Below the pieces are notes generated by a model. That model searched no databases, was not told the origin of the DNA, and was given only the letters and a program-made list of their open reading frames with translations. A stretch of DNA of 64,000 bases from Calditrichota bacterium (GTDB taxonomy: Bacteria; Calditrichota; Calditrichia; Calditrichales; J004), in contig JABFGF010000002.1 of NCBI GenBank assembly GCA_013112635.1, positions 905,607 through 969,606 of the forward strand, given 5' to 3'. Numbering within the stretch: the first letter of the stretch is position 1; every line of letters begins with the position of its first letter. Shown piece after piece: positions 44,355 through 53,096 of the stretch. A program made the position numbers and the translations under genes.

Positions 44355-45512
44355 ATGCAAAGGTTTAAATTACAGAAATTGTTTCTTACATTCGCAGTGG
44401 TGTTTTCTGCTTCTGTTTTTGCCTCAGAAACCCGAATAACAACGATGGGAGGAAATGGGTTATATTTAAAAGATGAAGCGAATATTATGTTGTTTCCTGC
44501 TACACTTTTAAAATTCTCTGATTTGGTTGTTGCTGAAATGAGAGCAAAAAAGACAAACAGTCGATATTCAGTTGGTGTTCATATGGATTATGGAAATGTT
44601 GCCTCCGGACTGTACATAAATATGCCGATCACTTCCCCAATAGTTACAACTGGCCTTGGTCGGTTTGGAGGACTAACAGCAACATTAAATAATGGCTACG
44701 CTTTTATGATGGCCATGGGAATGGGAGATATGGATGTTGGTTTTGGATTGCTTACTGCCGGATCAAACTATGAAACAGGTGATGATCCTAATAAAACAGA
44801 AGAATCTTCATCTTATATAGGAATTCTTGGTGGAGTTTCAAATGACATGTTGGATGCAGGTATTTTGATTGAGCTTCCTTCAATTACACAGGAAATTGGA
44901 GCCGGCAAAGCGGAGTATTCCGGTTTTGGTTTTTCAGCCAATGGCCGCTACTTTTTAATGAAACGTAATGGAACAAATATTTTTCCTGTTGGACACCTTA
45001 CATACGGAACAACCACTTATGAAGTAAAAGACGGTGAAACGACTGATTATACAAATATGATTGTAACCGTTGGTGTTGGAACAGAAAAACCAATCAATGA
45101 GGACAATGTTTTGGTGGTTGGTGTTGAAGCTGGTTTAGCTTCGGTAACAACGGATACAAAAGATGCAGGAGAAACAACCTTTTCTACTTTAACCTTACCG
45201 GGTATTTATGTAGGTGTTGAATCTCGAATTGCAAGTTGGTTAATAGGCCGCGTTGGAGCAGGTCATGTAAATCAAAGCTTCACAACTGAATCAAAACCGG
45301 ATGGTGGTACTAAATCTGAAACAACTTCAGACGGCTCCGCTTTTAAAATAACACTTGGGCTTGGTATGGAGTTTAGTAATTTTTTAGTTGATTTTTCTTT
45401 TAATGAAGGTCTGTTGTTTGATGGGCCTGCAATAATCAGTAACACAGGTGAAGTTTTGACTTCCCGTCTTTCAATTACATATAATTTTGGAGGTGATGAT
45501 GAGCAGAAATAA
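44355..45512 (+). CDS. Outer-membrane barrel-like protein, copy 2 of duplicated cassette
   Basis: A 385-aa paralogue of the 42801 protein. The ATG at 44355 is chosen because TAAGGAGATTGTTT directly precedes it, exactly as in copy 1. Conserved blocks include ETRITTMGGNGLYLKDEAN, the GGLTATLNNGYAFM segment, ELPSITQEIG(A/S)GKAEYSGFG, LPGIYVGVESRIASWLIGRVG and FNEGLLFDGPA. Divergence is greatest in the strand-loop segments, which hints at surface-exposed loops. It is translationally joined to the following lipoprotein gene. Confidence 0.88.
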   Translation: MQRFKLQKLFLTFAVVFSASVFASETRITTMGGNGLYLKDEANIMLFPATLLKFSDLVVAEMRAKKTNSRYSVGVHMDYGNVASGLYINMPITSPIVTTGLGRFGGLTATLNNGYAFMMAMGMGDMDVGFGLLTAGSNYETGDDPNKTEESSSYIGILGGVSNDMLDAGILIELPSITQEIGAGKAEYSGFGFSANGRYFLMKRNGTNIFPVGHLTYGTTTYEVKDGETTDYTNMIVTVGVGTEKPINEDNVLVVGVEAGLASVTTDTKDAGETTFSTLTLPGIYVGVESRIASWLIGRVGAGHVNQSFTTESKPDGGTKSETTSDGSAFKITLGLGMEFSNFLVDFSFNEGLLFDGPAIISNTGEVLTSRLSITYNFGGDDEQK

Positions 45513-45846
45513 ATTATTTTTTGGTGTATTACTGGTTGTCTCCCTTTTTATGATCCAGTGTGCTACGCCATGGAGAACCGATAATGTAAATAATACCAAC
45601 ACATATTCTAAAAGTATAATTGGTGATTGGAAAACTATTGATGCTACCTGGTCTTTTAAAGACAATGGTGAACTATCTATAAACCATAATTCCGGGGCCA
45701 AGGAAACTGGTTCTTGGGTTGTTCAGGAAGAACAAATAGAAATTGTAATAAATGAGGAGAGAATGACTCTTTACACGATTGAGCTTTTAACTGATACAAA
45801 GCTAAAACTTTCCAGCAATTTAAAGACAATCATATTAATAAAATAA
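45499..45846 (+). CDS. Small lipoprotein, copy 2 of duplicated cassette
   Basis: A 115-aa protein starting at 45499 (MSRNKLFFGVLLVVSLFMIQC) 5 bp after GGAGG in the barrel gene's end. The lipobox again has Gln at -1 (FMIQC). A linker rich in Asn/Thr precedes two beta hairpins (GDWKTIDATWSFKDNGELSI and GSWVVQEEQIEIVINEERMT). The design is the same as in copy 1 although the sequence has diverged more than that of the barrels. A strong terminator follows at 45848. Confidence 0.82.
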   Translation: MSRNKLFFGVLLVVSLFMIQCATPWRTDNVNNTNTYSKSIIGDWKTIDATWSFKDNGELSINHNSGAKETGSWVVQEEQIEIVINEERMTLYTIELLTDTKLKLSSNLKTIILIK

Positions 45847-45847
45847 T

Positions 45848-45874
45848 AAAAGCCCCTTTTGGGGCTTTTTTTTT
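45848..45874. terminator. Rho-independent terminator of the cassette
   Basis: AAAAGCCCC (45848-45856), loop TTTT, GGGGCTTTT (45861-45869) and a T-tract to 45874. Its end overlaps the stop of the convergent methyltransferase-like gene, which can use the same stem in reverse. Confidence 0.93.
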
Positions 45875-46292
45875 AATATATAAATGGAATGAAATAATAT
45901 GTCCCGGATTTATATTTTTCATATTCGGGGAAAACGGCCACCAGTTTTTTTTCTTCATACCTGAGTTTGAAAACCAAATCGATCAACAAAAATAAAAAGC
46001 CCAAAAACATATACCATACCGGGTTGCTCAATATTAATCCGGTACATAGCACTAACAAAGATGTGTACATAGGATGACGGATAAGTTTATAAGGCCCATG
46101 CGTAACAAGTGTCGCCCCTTTTTTAATATCCGGTAAAACATTTACCTTATAAATCCCCATTGTAAAAATAGCCCACAATCCTAAAATTATTGCTGCCAAA
46201 ATTAGAATAATCGAAGCCATTTTTATATTTTCCCAATTTGTTACAATGCCCATAAAAAATAAAAGCGCAAACTGGATTATGACAAAAACCAT
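45873..46292 (-). CDS. Isoprenylcysteine methyltransferase (ICMT)/PEMT-like membrane protein
   Basis: A 139-aa protein with about four hydrophobic segments and the signature THGPYKLIRHPMYTS, followed by the conserved EEKKLVAVFPEYEKYKSGTYYFIPFIY tail. This is the ICMT/phospholipid N-methyltransferase family (SAM-dependent, membrane-embedded). Substrate is unknown in bacteria. AGGAAA lies before the ATG. Confidence 0.88.
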   Translation of the reverse strand: MVFVIIQFALLFFMGIVTNWENIKMASIILILAAIILGLWAIFTMGIYKVNVLPDIKKGATLVTHGPYKLIRHPMYTSLLVLCTGLILSNPVWYMFLGFLFLLIDLVFKLRYEEKKLVAVFPEYEKYKSGTYYFIPFIY

Positions 46293-46369
46293 CGTTTCCT
46301 GAGATTAAAATTCACTTGTTTATAAATTCAAAAGTTATAACTTTTTTTGAAAATATATTATTTCAAGAT

Positions 46370-46400
46370 TTGACTCTACCCCCGGGGCAATGCTTATATT
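46370..46400 (+). promoter_or_regulatory. MerR-type promoter with 19-bp spacer
   Basis: TTGACT (46370-46375) and TATATT (46395-46400) are separated by exactly 19 bp, the spacing that MerR-family activators recognise and distort. The spacer holds the palindrome CCCCGGGG (46380-46387). It lies 31 bp upstream of the merR-like ATG, so autoregulation is expected. Box and spacer are read from sequence; the regulatory role is inference. Confidence 0.65.
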
Positions 46401-46431
46401 ACTAATATTGTTTAACCTTTAGCCGCAGAAA

Positions 46432-47280
46432 ATGAAAGAACTATTATTTAACATCGGTGAGTTTTCACGCATGACAGGGCATACTTTAAAAGCCTTGCGT
46501 TTGTATCATGAAAAAGGTTTGTTAATTCCTCACAGGGTGGATGAATTTACAAATTATCGCTATTATAATTCTTCAAACCTGGATCAGGCCAGGATTATTT
46601 CTATGCTGCGTTCGATGGATTTTAGCCTGGTGGATATAAAAACTATTCTTGAAAATTATGATAATGATTCAGATATCATCACAGTGTTGAAGAATCAAAA
46701 AATAAAAATAGATGAAAGAATATCAAATCTGGAAAACATAACCCATCGCATTGATTCAATTATCCAAAAAGAAAAGCCTGGCAAAAACAACCTGTTCGAT
46801 GGACAGTTTCATGTTGAAGAAAAAACAGTTCCTCCAATGCTGATTGCAGGTTTACGTTTCAAAGGTGCGTATCCTGAATCGGCAAAGTATATTGGAAAAC
46901 TTGCAGCTAATTTAAGAAGCAATATGTGCAGCCCACCGTTTTGCCTTTATTACGATGGCGAGTATAAAGAAAATAAAGCGGATATTGAAGTTTGTTTTCA
47001 AATAAAGAAAGACAAGAAATATTCAGGTATTAATGTTCGTCGCACAAAAAAAACAAAGGTTTTGTCTTTGATCCACAAAGGGCCATATGAAGAGTTAAGC
47101 CGTTCTTATTCAAAAATAATCGCTGAAATTAAAAACCAAAAACGGACAATGGATTTACCCATCAGGGAGATTTATTTAAAAGCACCGGGAATGGTTTTTA
47201 AGGGAAACCCTCAAAACTATTTAACAGAAATACAAATTTGTGTCAGAAAAAATGGAGACAAAAATGAAGACAGTGTTTAA
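46432..47280 (+). CDS. MerR-family regulator with GyrI-like effector domain
   Basis: A 282-aa regulator. The N-terminal winged helix shows IGEFSRMTGHTLKALRLYHEKGLL and the NYRYYNSSNLDQARIISMLRSMDF signature of MerR proteins, then a dimerisation coiled coil (QKIKIDERISNLENITHRID). Residues about 130-275 form a GyrI-like ligand-binding domain (PPMLIAGLRFKGAY...YKENKADIEVCFQI), the BmrR/BltR-type drug-sensor arrangement. It probably activates the operon when a small hydrophobic molecule binds. Confidence 0.92.
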   Translation: MKELLFNIGEFSRMTGHTLKALRLYHEKGLLIPHRVDEFTNYRYYNSSNLDQARIISMLRSMDFSLVDIKTILENYDNDSDIITVLKNQKIKIDERISNLENITHRIDSIIQKEKPGKNNLFDGQFHVEEKTVPPMLIAGLRFKGAYPESAKYIGKLAANLRSNMCSPPFCLYYDGEYKENKADIEVCFQIKKDKKYSGINVRRTKKTKVLSLIHKGPYEELSRSYSKIIAEIKNQKRTMDLPIREIYLKAPGMVFKGNPQNYLTEIQICVRKNGDKNEDSV

Positions 47281-48349
47281 AATAGTTGGAATCCTTGCAG
47301 TAATTGTAATTATTGCTGGCGGAGTTATTTACTATTTTATGCAACAGCCAATGTATAAGCCTGGTATGGTAAATCAGGGTCAGAACTTACGGTCCGGTTT
47401 AAATCCGCCTTCACAGATTGGGCAGGACAGTTTATTTTGGCAGGTTGAAGATGACATAAAATTGTATCACACTGCCCAAGGATCCGGAGAGGATGTTTTA
47501 ATAATACATGGTGGTCCTGGAATTCCTTATGCTAAACATTGGTCAGGATTGGATTCCTTGCTTCACAACTATGCATTTCATTACTATCATCAACGGGGAG
47601 CGGGTAAGTCAAGCAAGCCGTTCGATAAATTTCAATCACAAAATTATTATGACAATATGCAGCTCCTGGAGAGAACTTTGGGTCTTGGAGCGCAAATAGC
47701 AGATATCGAAAGGATACGCCAGATACTGGGCAAAGAGAAACTAACGCTTATCGGCCACTCGTTTGGGGCTTTTTTAGCCTCGCTTTATGCTGCAGAATTC
47801 CCCGAACGGGTTAAGGCATTGGTACTTATAGCTCCGGCAGATGTAATGGTTTTGCCTTCAGAAACAGGTTTATTTGAACAGGTAAATTCTATGCTGCCAG
47901 AAGATGAGCGCCAAAACTTTGCTGTATTTATGGAAAAATATCTGGATTTTTCAAACCTGTTTTCCAAAAGTGAAAAAGACCTGGCCAATAATCAAATTGA
48001 GTTTGGCCGATATTATGCAATGGCTATAAAGTCACGAGGAATACAAATGCCGGAATTTCAAATGTCAGAAAATGATATTGCCGGATGGGCTGTTTATGCA
48101 ATGTATTTTAGCATGGGCCAATCTCATGACTATAGTTCATACTTTACTGAAATTAATGTTCCAACATTGGTAATTCACGGCGGCGAAGATATACAATCGG
48201 AGGAAACGAGTAAAAAGTACAATAGCTATTTTAGTGGATCTGAATTTGTAAAGATTGAAAATGCCGGCCATTTTCCTTTTTACTCACAACCGGAGTCCTT
48301 TGCCAGTGCTGTTAATGTATTTTTGGAAAAAACAAATCTGGGGAAATAA
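47264..48349 (+). CDS. Membrane-anchored alpha/beta hydrolase (proline iminopeptidase-like)
   Basis: A 361-aa hydrolase whose ATG at 47264 lies 6 bp after GGAG and overlaps the merR gene by 17 bp; the frame also opens at GTG 47240. An N-terminal membrane helix (TVFKIVGILAVIVIIAGGVIYYF) anchors the enzyme outside the cytoplasm. The oxyanion segment HGGPGIPYAKHW, the nucleophile GHSFGAFLA (Ser166), and the histidine in NAGHFPFYSQ are those of S33/proline iminopeptidase-type hydrolases. Coupling to a MerR-GyrI sensor suggests that it processes the sensed compound. Substrate unknown. Confidence 0.88.
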   Translation: MKTVFKIVGILAVIVIIAGGVIYYFMQQPMYKPGMVNQGQNLRSGLNPPSQIGQDSLFWQVEDDIKLYHTAQGSGEDVLIIHGGPGIPYAKHWSGLDSLLHNYAFHYYHQRGAGKSSKPFDKFQSQNYYDNMQLLERTLGLGAQIADIERIRQILGKEKLTLIGHSFGAFLASLYAAEFPERVKALVLIAPADVMVLPSETGLFEQVNSMLPEDERQNFAVFMEKYLDFSNLFSKSEKDLANNQIEFGRYYAMAIKSRGIQMPEFQMSENDIAGWAVYAMYFSMGQSHDYSSYFTEINVPTLVIHGGEDIQSEETSKKYNSYFSGSEFVKIENAGHFPFYSQPESFASAVNVFLEKTNLGK

Positions 48350-48987
48350 TGCAAAAATTTGATTATAAAAAAGAATTAAAACATCTGTACAAACCGTCTG
48401 TTAAAAATATTGAGACTATTGATGTGCCTAAAATGAATTTTTTAATGGTTGATGGTCACGGTGATCCTAATAAAGAAAAAAGCTTTGAAGAAGCCATTAC
48501 AGTTTTATACTCAGTTTCATATACCCTCAAATTTATGATAAAAAAAGGAGAAGTAGAAATTCCTCACGGGCAGGTGCTTGATTATGTAGTAAGACCTTTG
48601 GAAGGGCTTTGGTGGGCTGAAGATATGATGGATTTTGATAAAGGAAATAAAGACAATTGGAGCTGGACGCTGATGATAGCCCAACCGGATGTTGCAGATA
48701 GTGAAATGGTGGCAACAGCTATCAATAAAGCAAAAAGTAAGAAACCTTTACTTGAATTTGAAAAGCTCAACTTCAAAGATTTTACTGAAGGCCGTTCTGC
48801 ACAAATTATGTATATGGGGCCTTACTCGGATGAAGGACCGACGATAAAGAAAATTCATCATTACATAAAAGAACAGAATGGATCATTATCTGGTAAACAT
48901 CACGAAATATATTTAAGCGATCTACGACGAACAGCCCCGGAAAAACTTAAAACAATTATCCGTCAGCCATTTCAAGAAAGTCCCTAA
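48349..48987 (+). CDS. Stand-alone GyrI-like small-molecule-binding protein
   Basis: A 212-aa GyrI-like protein sharing a single base with the hydrolase stop (TAATG). It starts YKKELKHLYKPSVKNIETIDVPKMNFLMVDGHGDPN, the N-terminus of the 'GyrI-like domain' group (COG4832-like), with the paired sheets continuing to VRPLEGLWWAEDMMDFD and AQIMYMGPYSDE. GyrI-like proteins bind small molecules, and some hydrolyse cyclopropanoid DNA alkylators. Finding it in the same operon as a MerR protein with a fused GyrI domain suggests a sensor plus a self-protection or sequestration protein. Confidence 0.9.
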   Translation: MQKFDYKKELKHLYKPSVKNIETIDVPKMNFLMVDGHGDPNKEKSFEEAITVLYSVSYTLKFMIKKGEVEIPHGQVLDYVVRPLEGLWWAEDMMDFDKGNKDNWSWTLMIAQPDVADSEMVATAINKAKSKKPLLEFEKLNFKDFTEGRSAQIMYMGPYSDEGPTIKKIHHYIKEQNGSLSGKHHEIYLSDLRRTAPEKLKTIIRQPFQESP

Positions 48988-49128
48988 TCTAAATATTGTT
49001 TATCAAACATGTTTTACCTGTTCCGCATATCGATGCTTTTTTTTATTGAGTTAGGGAAATATTTCCTTAAATGTAATAAAAAGCCAAAAAATGCCGAAGC
49101 ATAAATCAGAATAACTCACGTACATTTT

Positions 49129-51693
49129 ATGTTAGTTGATTTTAACAGCTTTGATCAGATCAGGCAAAGGGTACTTTTAACAGGTTTTGTATTAGGTTTT
49201 GTTGCATGCACGTATGCAAGTTTAGAGTTGATTTACGTTAAAAGCCACTCATCTCCCATATGGGTACCAACGGGGTTTGCTTTCGCCATTTTACTTATTT
49301 TTGGAAAACGGACTTTGCTTTCCTTGGCAATTGGTTCATTCGTTTCCATTATTCTCACAAGAAGCTTTAATGACCTTCCATTCTACCAAACAATAACAAT
49401 AGCAGCAATTTCGGCATTTGGTGTTTATTTACAAGTACTTGCGGGCTATAAACTTTTAAAGTATTTCAAAAGTGAAATGGATTATCTAAAAGATGTTCGT
49501 AGTACATTTATTTTCGCAACGGTTTCGATGGTTGTTGGGGCAATTGGTGCAACAATAGGCGTTTCAGTTAGAATGATTTTTTCGGGATTCGATTTTAGTA
49601 TTGTATCAACCCTATGGACACGATGGTGGATGGGAGATGTAGTCGGATTGTTGGTTTTCAGTACCCTTATTTTAAGCTTTTATAAAAAACCGAAACTGGA
49701 CATCTCATTTGCACGCTTATTTGAGGTACTTTCTCTTTTTACACTTATTATTGTTTTTACACAAATGGTTTTTGGGGAATGGATCCAAGATGAAATTAGC
49801 AATTCGTTGCCATTTTTGATTATTCCAATTCTGTTATGGATAGCATTTCGTTTTTCAACCAGAGAAACATCACTGGCAATATTGATTGTGGCATTTATAG
49901 CAACCTGGTTTACCAGAAACGGCATGGGCCCTTTTATGCGTGAAGATTTAGCCCTCTCGCTTTTGGTATTACAATTATATTTAGGGGTTATCACTATAAT
50001 GGCAATTGTAATGTCAGTTTCAGTACAGGAAAGAAAACGTGTAAAAAAAGAATATTCCAATATAAGCGAGTCTCTGGAAAGACGAGTTTCAAAACGAACG
50101 GATGAGTTGGCAACCCTGAACAAAGAACTTCTTATCGAGGTAAATCAGCGTAAAAAAGCAGAAGCAGAATTAAAAGAAAGCCAGGAAAGAAACCAGGCTC
50201 TTTTGCTGTCTTTGCCGGATTTAATTTTTCTTCATGATGGTGATGGTAAAATAATTGACTACCAGGCGCCAGACATAAATATGTTATATTTAGAACCACA
50301 AAACTTCCTTGGCAAACCTTTTGAAAGTATTTTCCCGGCAGATATCGCAAATGATTTGAAATTGGTTTTTAAAAAAGTTTTCAAAACAGGGCAAACACAA
50401 AGTTATGAATATTTCCTAGATATAGCAGACCAGAAAAGCTATTTCGAATCCCGAATCAGCCTTTGCGGAGAAGACCGTCTGATGAGTGTTGTTCGTGATA
50501 TATCTGATCATAAACGTGCAGAACAGGAACGGGGTCAACTTGAAGATCAGGTCCGCCATGCGCAAAAATTAGAAAGTTTGGGCGTATTGGCAGGCGGCAT
50601 TGCACATGATTTTAACAACCTTTTAACTGCAATAATGGGTAATACAGGCCTGGCATTAATGAATATTCCGGATAAATCACGGGCCGCAAAAAACTTAAAT
50701 AATATTGAAAAGGCTTCTTTGCGGGCTGCCGATTTATGTCGTCAATTACTAGCCTATTCCGGAAAAGGAAAATTTGTTGTTGAAGCAATAAATATAAATG
50801 AGCTTATAAAAGAAATGTCTAAGCTGCTTGATGTTTCCATATCTAAAAAAGCAAAGTTGAGTTATAATTTTTCTGAACCGATCCCGTTTTTTGAAGCAGA
50901 TGCAACCCAGGTTCGCCAAGTTGTAATGAACTTAATTACAAATGCTTCGGAGGCGATAGGAAATAAAGGGGGTAAAATTGTAATTAAAACGGGAACCCAT
51001 AAATGCACAAAAGACTATTTAAGTAACTCTTATTTTGATGACGATCTTGATGAAGGCGATTATATCTACTACGATGTTATCGATGATGGAAGTGGCATGT
51101 CTGAGGAGACAAAATCAAAATTGTTTGACCCGTTTTTTACAACAAAATTTACCGGGAGAGGCTTAGGGCTTGCAGCAGTTATTGGTATTGTACGCAGCCA
51201 CAAAGGAACTATAAAAATTGAGACTGAAGAAGGAAAAGGGACACGCTTCCGTATTTTGTTTCCCATCTCAGATATCAAACTTGTTAAAGAGAAAAAACCA
51301 AAAGAAGAATATTTAATTTGGCAGGGAAGTGGAACAGTTTTGGTCGTTGATGATGATGAGTCTATCCGCCTGTTGGGCAAAGCTACTCTGGAACAAGTTG
51401 GAATGAATGTTATTACTGCAAATGATGGCAAAGAAGCTGTTGAAGTTTTCAAGCAAAATTCGGATGAAATTAAACTTGTTTTAATGGATATGACAATGCC
51501 GCATCTTAGTGGTGATGAGGCATTTAAACAAATACAAAAACACCGTTCGGATGTTAAGGTCATTTTATCCAGCGGATACAGCGAGCAAGAGGCAACTCAA
51601 AAATTCAGCAACTCGGGCTTAGGTGCCTTTCTACAAAAACCTTATAAACCATCCGATCTGATTATTAAAGTAAAAAATGTTCTTGCAGGTTAG
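49129..51693 (+). CDS. MASE1-PAS hybrid sensor histidine kinase
   Basis: An 854-aa kinase. Residues about 10-305 form a MASE1-type membrane sensor with eight or so segments (opening LGFVACTYASLELIYV, then SSPIWVPTGFAFAILLIFG). A coiled coil and a PAS domain (ALLLSLPDLIFLHDGDGKI) follow. The H-box GVLAGGIAHDFNNLLT has its histidine near residue 493; the ATPase part has the N-box NLITNASEA and GRGLGLAAVIG. From about 737 a receiver domain follows (VLVVDDDESIRLL, LMDMTMPHLSG, FLQKPYKP). This is a soluble-relay hybrid with no output domain. No ribosome site precedes the ATG; the HD-GYP gene follows. Confidence 0.94.
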   Translation: MLVDFNSFDQIRQRVLLTGFVLGFVACTYASLELIYVKSHSSPIWVPTGFAFAILLIFGKRTLLSLAIGSFVSIILTRSFNDLPFYQTITIAAISAFGVYLQVLAGYKLLKYFKSEMDYLKDVRSTFIFATVSMVVGAIGATIGVSVRMIFSGFDFSIVSTLWTRWWMGDVVGLLVFSTLILSFYKKPKLDISFARLFEVLSLFTLIIVFTQMVFGEWIQDEISNSLPFLIIPILLWIAFRFSTRETSLAILIVAFIATWFTRNGMGPFMREDLALSLLVLQLYLGVITIMAIVMSVSVQERKRVKKEYSNISESLERRVSKRTDELATLNKELLIEVNQRKKAEAELKESQERNQALLLSLPDLIFLHDGDGKIIDYQAPDINMLYLEPQNFLGKPFESIFPADIANDLKLVFKKVFKTGQTQSYEYFLDIADQKSYFESRISLCGEDRLMSVVRDISDHKRAEQERGQLEDQVRHAQKLESLGVLAGGIAHDFNNLLTAIMGNTGLALMNIPDKSRAAKNLNNIEKASLRAADLCRQLLAYSGKGKFVVEAININELIKEMSKLLDVSISKKAKLSYNFSEPIPFFEADATQVRQVVMNLITNASEAIGNKGGKIVIKTGTHKCTKDYLSNSYFDDDLDEGDYIYYDVIDDGSGMSEETKSKLFDPFFTTKFTGRGLGLAAVIGIVRSHKGTIKIETEEGKGTRFRILFPISDIKLVKEKKPKEEYLIWQGSGTVLVVDDDESIRLLGKATLEQVGMNVITANDGKEAVEVFKQNSDEIKLVLMDMTMPHLSGDEAFKQIQKHRSDVKVILSSGYSEQEATQKFSNSGLGAFLQKPYKPSDLIIKVKNVLAG

Positions 51694-51893
51694 TGAATAT
51701 TTTGCCTAATCCTTAAAGAAACATATCCTTTGGCAACCCCCTCTTAAACCTATTGCTTTCTACAAACTATCAATTTCACAAAGATTTTTAAGTTTTTCAC
51801 TAACGGTTCGAAGTATAAGTGAAATAATATTTTTATACTTTGATTGGCTTACTTTTAATAAAAGCTAAGGCAAGATTTAAAGGAGAAAGATTA

Positions 51894-53078
51894 GTGATTA
51901 AACGGGTATGCATAAATGACCTTCGGCCAGGTATGTTTATTGTGGATGTGACAGATAGCTGGAGTAAGCGCTTAGGTATAGAAAAGGAATTATATCTTAC
52001 GGATCAAGGCCTTCTACAAAAACTGCAGCAGATGGGCTATAAAGATGTACATATTGATACAGCAAAAACTAAAATTCTTAAAAGCAAACAAAAGGCACCA
52101 GCTAAAATATCAGAAAAAAAATCATCTATTCAAGAAAAGCTTTCCAATGCTGCAAATGTACATAAAAAAACATACAAAGCCGTTACATCAATAATGAGTG
52201 ATTTTAAAAGAAGCGGGAAAATTAGACTGGGTAACATTCAAGAAGTGGTTTCAGATGTTGTTGATTGCGTATTAGAAAATAAATACATAATTACCGGACT
52301 TGGCATGATGCAATCTAATAATAATGCTTTATTTGAACATGCGGTTAATAGTTTAACTTTGATGGTCGCCTTTGCAAATTCTCTTGCCTATGATTATGAA
52401 AAGCAAACGGAACTTGGGACGGGCGCGCTACTTCACGACATTGGCATGCTGGAAGTGCCTTCCAATATTTTAAATAAGCGTAGCAAACTTTTACCAGATG
52501 AAATGATCGAAATGAGAAAGCATGTTAAACAAGGCTATGAAATTCTGAAAAACATTCCAGGTATACCTCAAAGTACTTTGCTTATGGCCAGCCAACATCA
52601 TGAACGGATTAACGGGTCAGGTTATCCTTTAAAACTAAAAGGGGATAAAATAAGTGAATATGGGCAAATGGCAGGAATTATTGACGTTTACCATGCAGCG
52701 ACATCTGATAGGGGATATAGAAAAGGTATTTCTCCTTCGCAAGCCCTGGCTGAGATACTGTTGAAAAAAAATGACATGTTTAATGTTGAATTAGTTGGAA
52801 AATTTGTAAAAGCCATTGGTATTTATCCATTTGGCTCGCTTTTAAAACTTAAAAACGGATTAGCAGGAATAGTTGTAAACATCGAAGAGGAAGACCTTTT
52901 GCACCCAACGATGAGAATTATATATGATCAACAGAAAGGTGGATTAATAAGGCCTTACGATATTTACCCTGGGAATTATAAAAAGGACTCAAATTATAAA
53001 ATTATGGGTGTTAAGCCTATAGAAGAACTATTCCTAAAAAAGGCGGATATTTCAAAATATTTAGGAGTCCAGTATTAA
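51894..53078 (+). CDS. HD-GYP domain protein with DUF3391 N-domain
   Basis: I place the start at the GTG 51894, with AAGGAG 8 bp upstream; the longer frame from TTG 51840 has no ribosome site. The 394-aa protein has the DUF3391 opening KRVCINDLRPGMFIVDV and an HD-GYP domain with HD in LLHDIGMLEVPSNIL, HHERINGSGYPLKLKG, and a DVYHAATSDRGYR motif, so the catalytic set is complete. These enzymes hydrolyse c-di-GMP. The kinase gene 200 bp upstream and a PilZ protein elsewhere in the window fit a c-di-GMP network, which is inference. Confidence 0.92.
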   Translation: MIKRVCINDLRPGMFIVDVTDSWSKRLGIEKELYLTDQGLLQKLQQMGYKDVHIDTAKTKILKSKQKAPAKISEKKSSIQEKLSNAANVHKKTYKAVTSIMSDFKRSGKIRLGNIQEVVSDVVDCVLENKYIITGLGMMQSNNNALFEHAVNSLTLMVAFANSLAYDYEKQTELGTGALLHDIGMLEVPSNILNKRSKLLPDEMIEMRKHVKQGYEILKNIPGIPQSTLLMASQHHERINGSGYPLKLKGDKISEYGQMAGIIDVYHAATSDRGYRKGISPSQALAEILLKKNDMFNVELVGKFVKAIGIYPFGSLLKLKNGLAGIVVNIEEEDLLHPTMRIIYDQQKGGLIRPYDIYPGNYKKDSNYKIMGVKPIEELFLKKADISKYLGVQY

Positions 53079-53096
53079 CCGTTTTTAACTTTGAAA

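Noticed and set aside
51840..51893. TTG start of the HD-GYP protein
   Set aside because: It has no ribosome site; the GTG at 51894 has AAGGAG at 8 bp and begins the DUF3391 domain.
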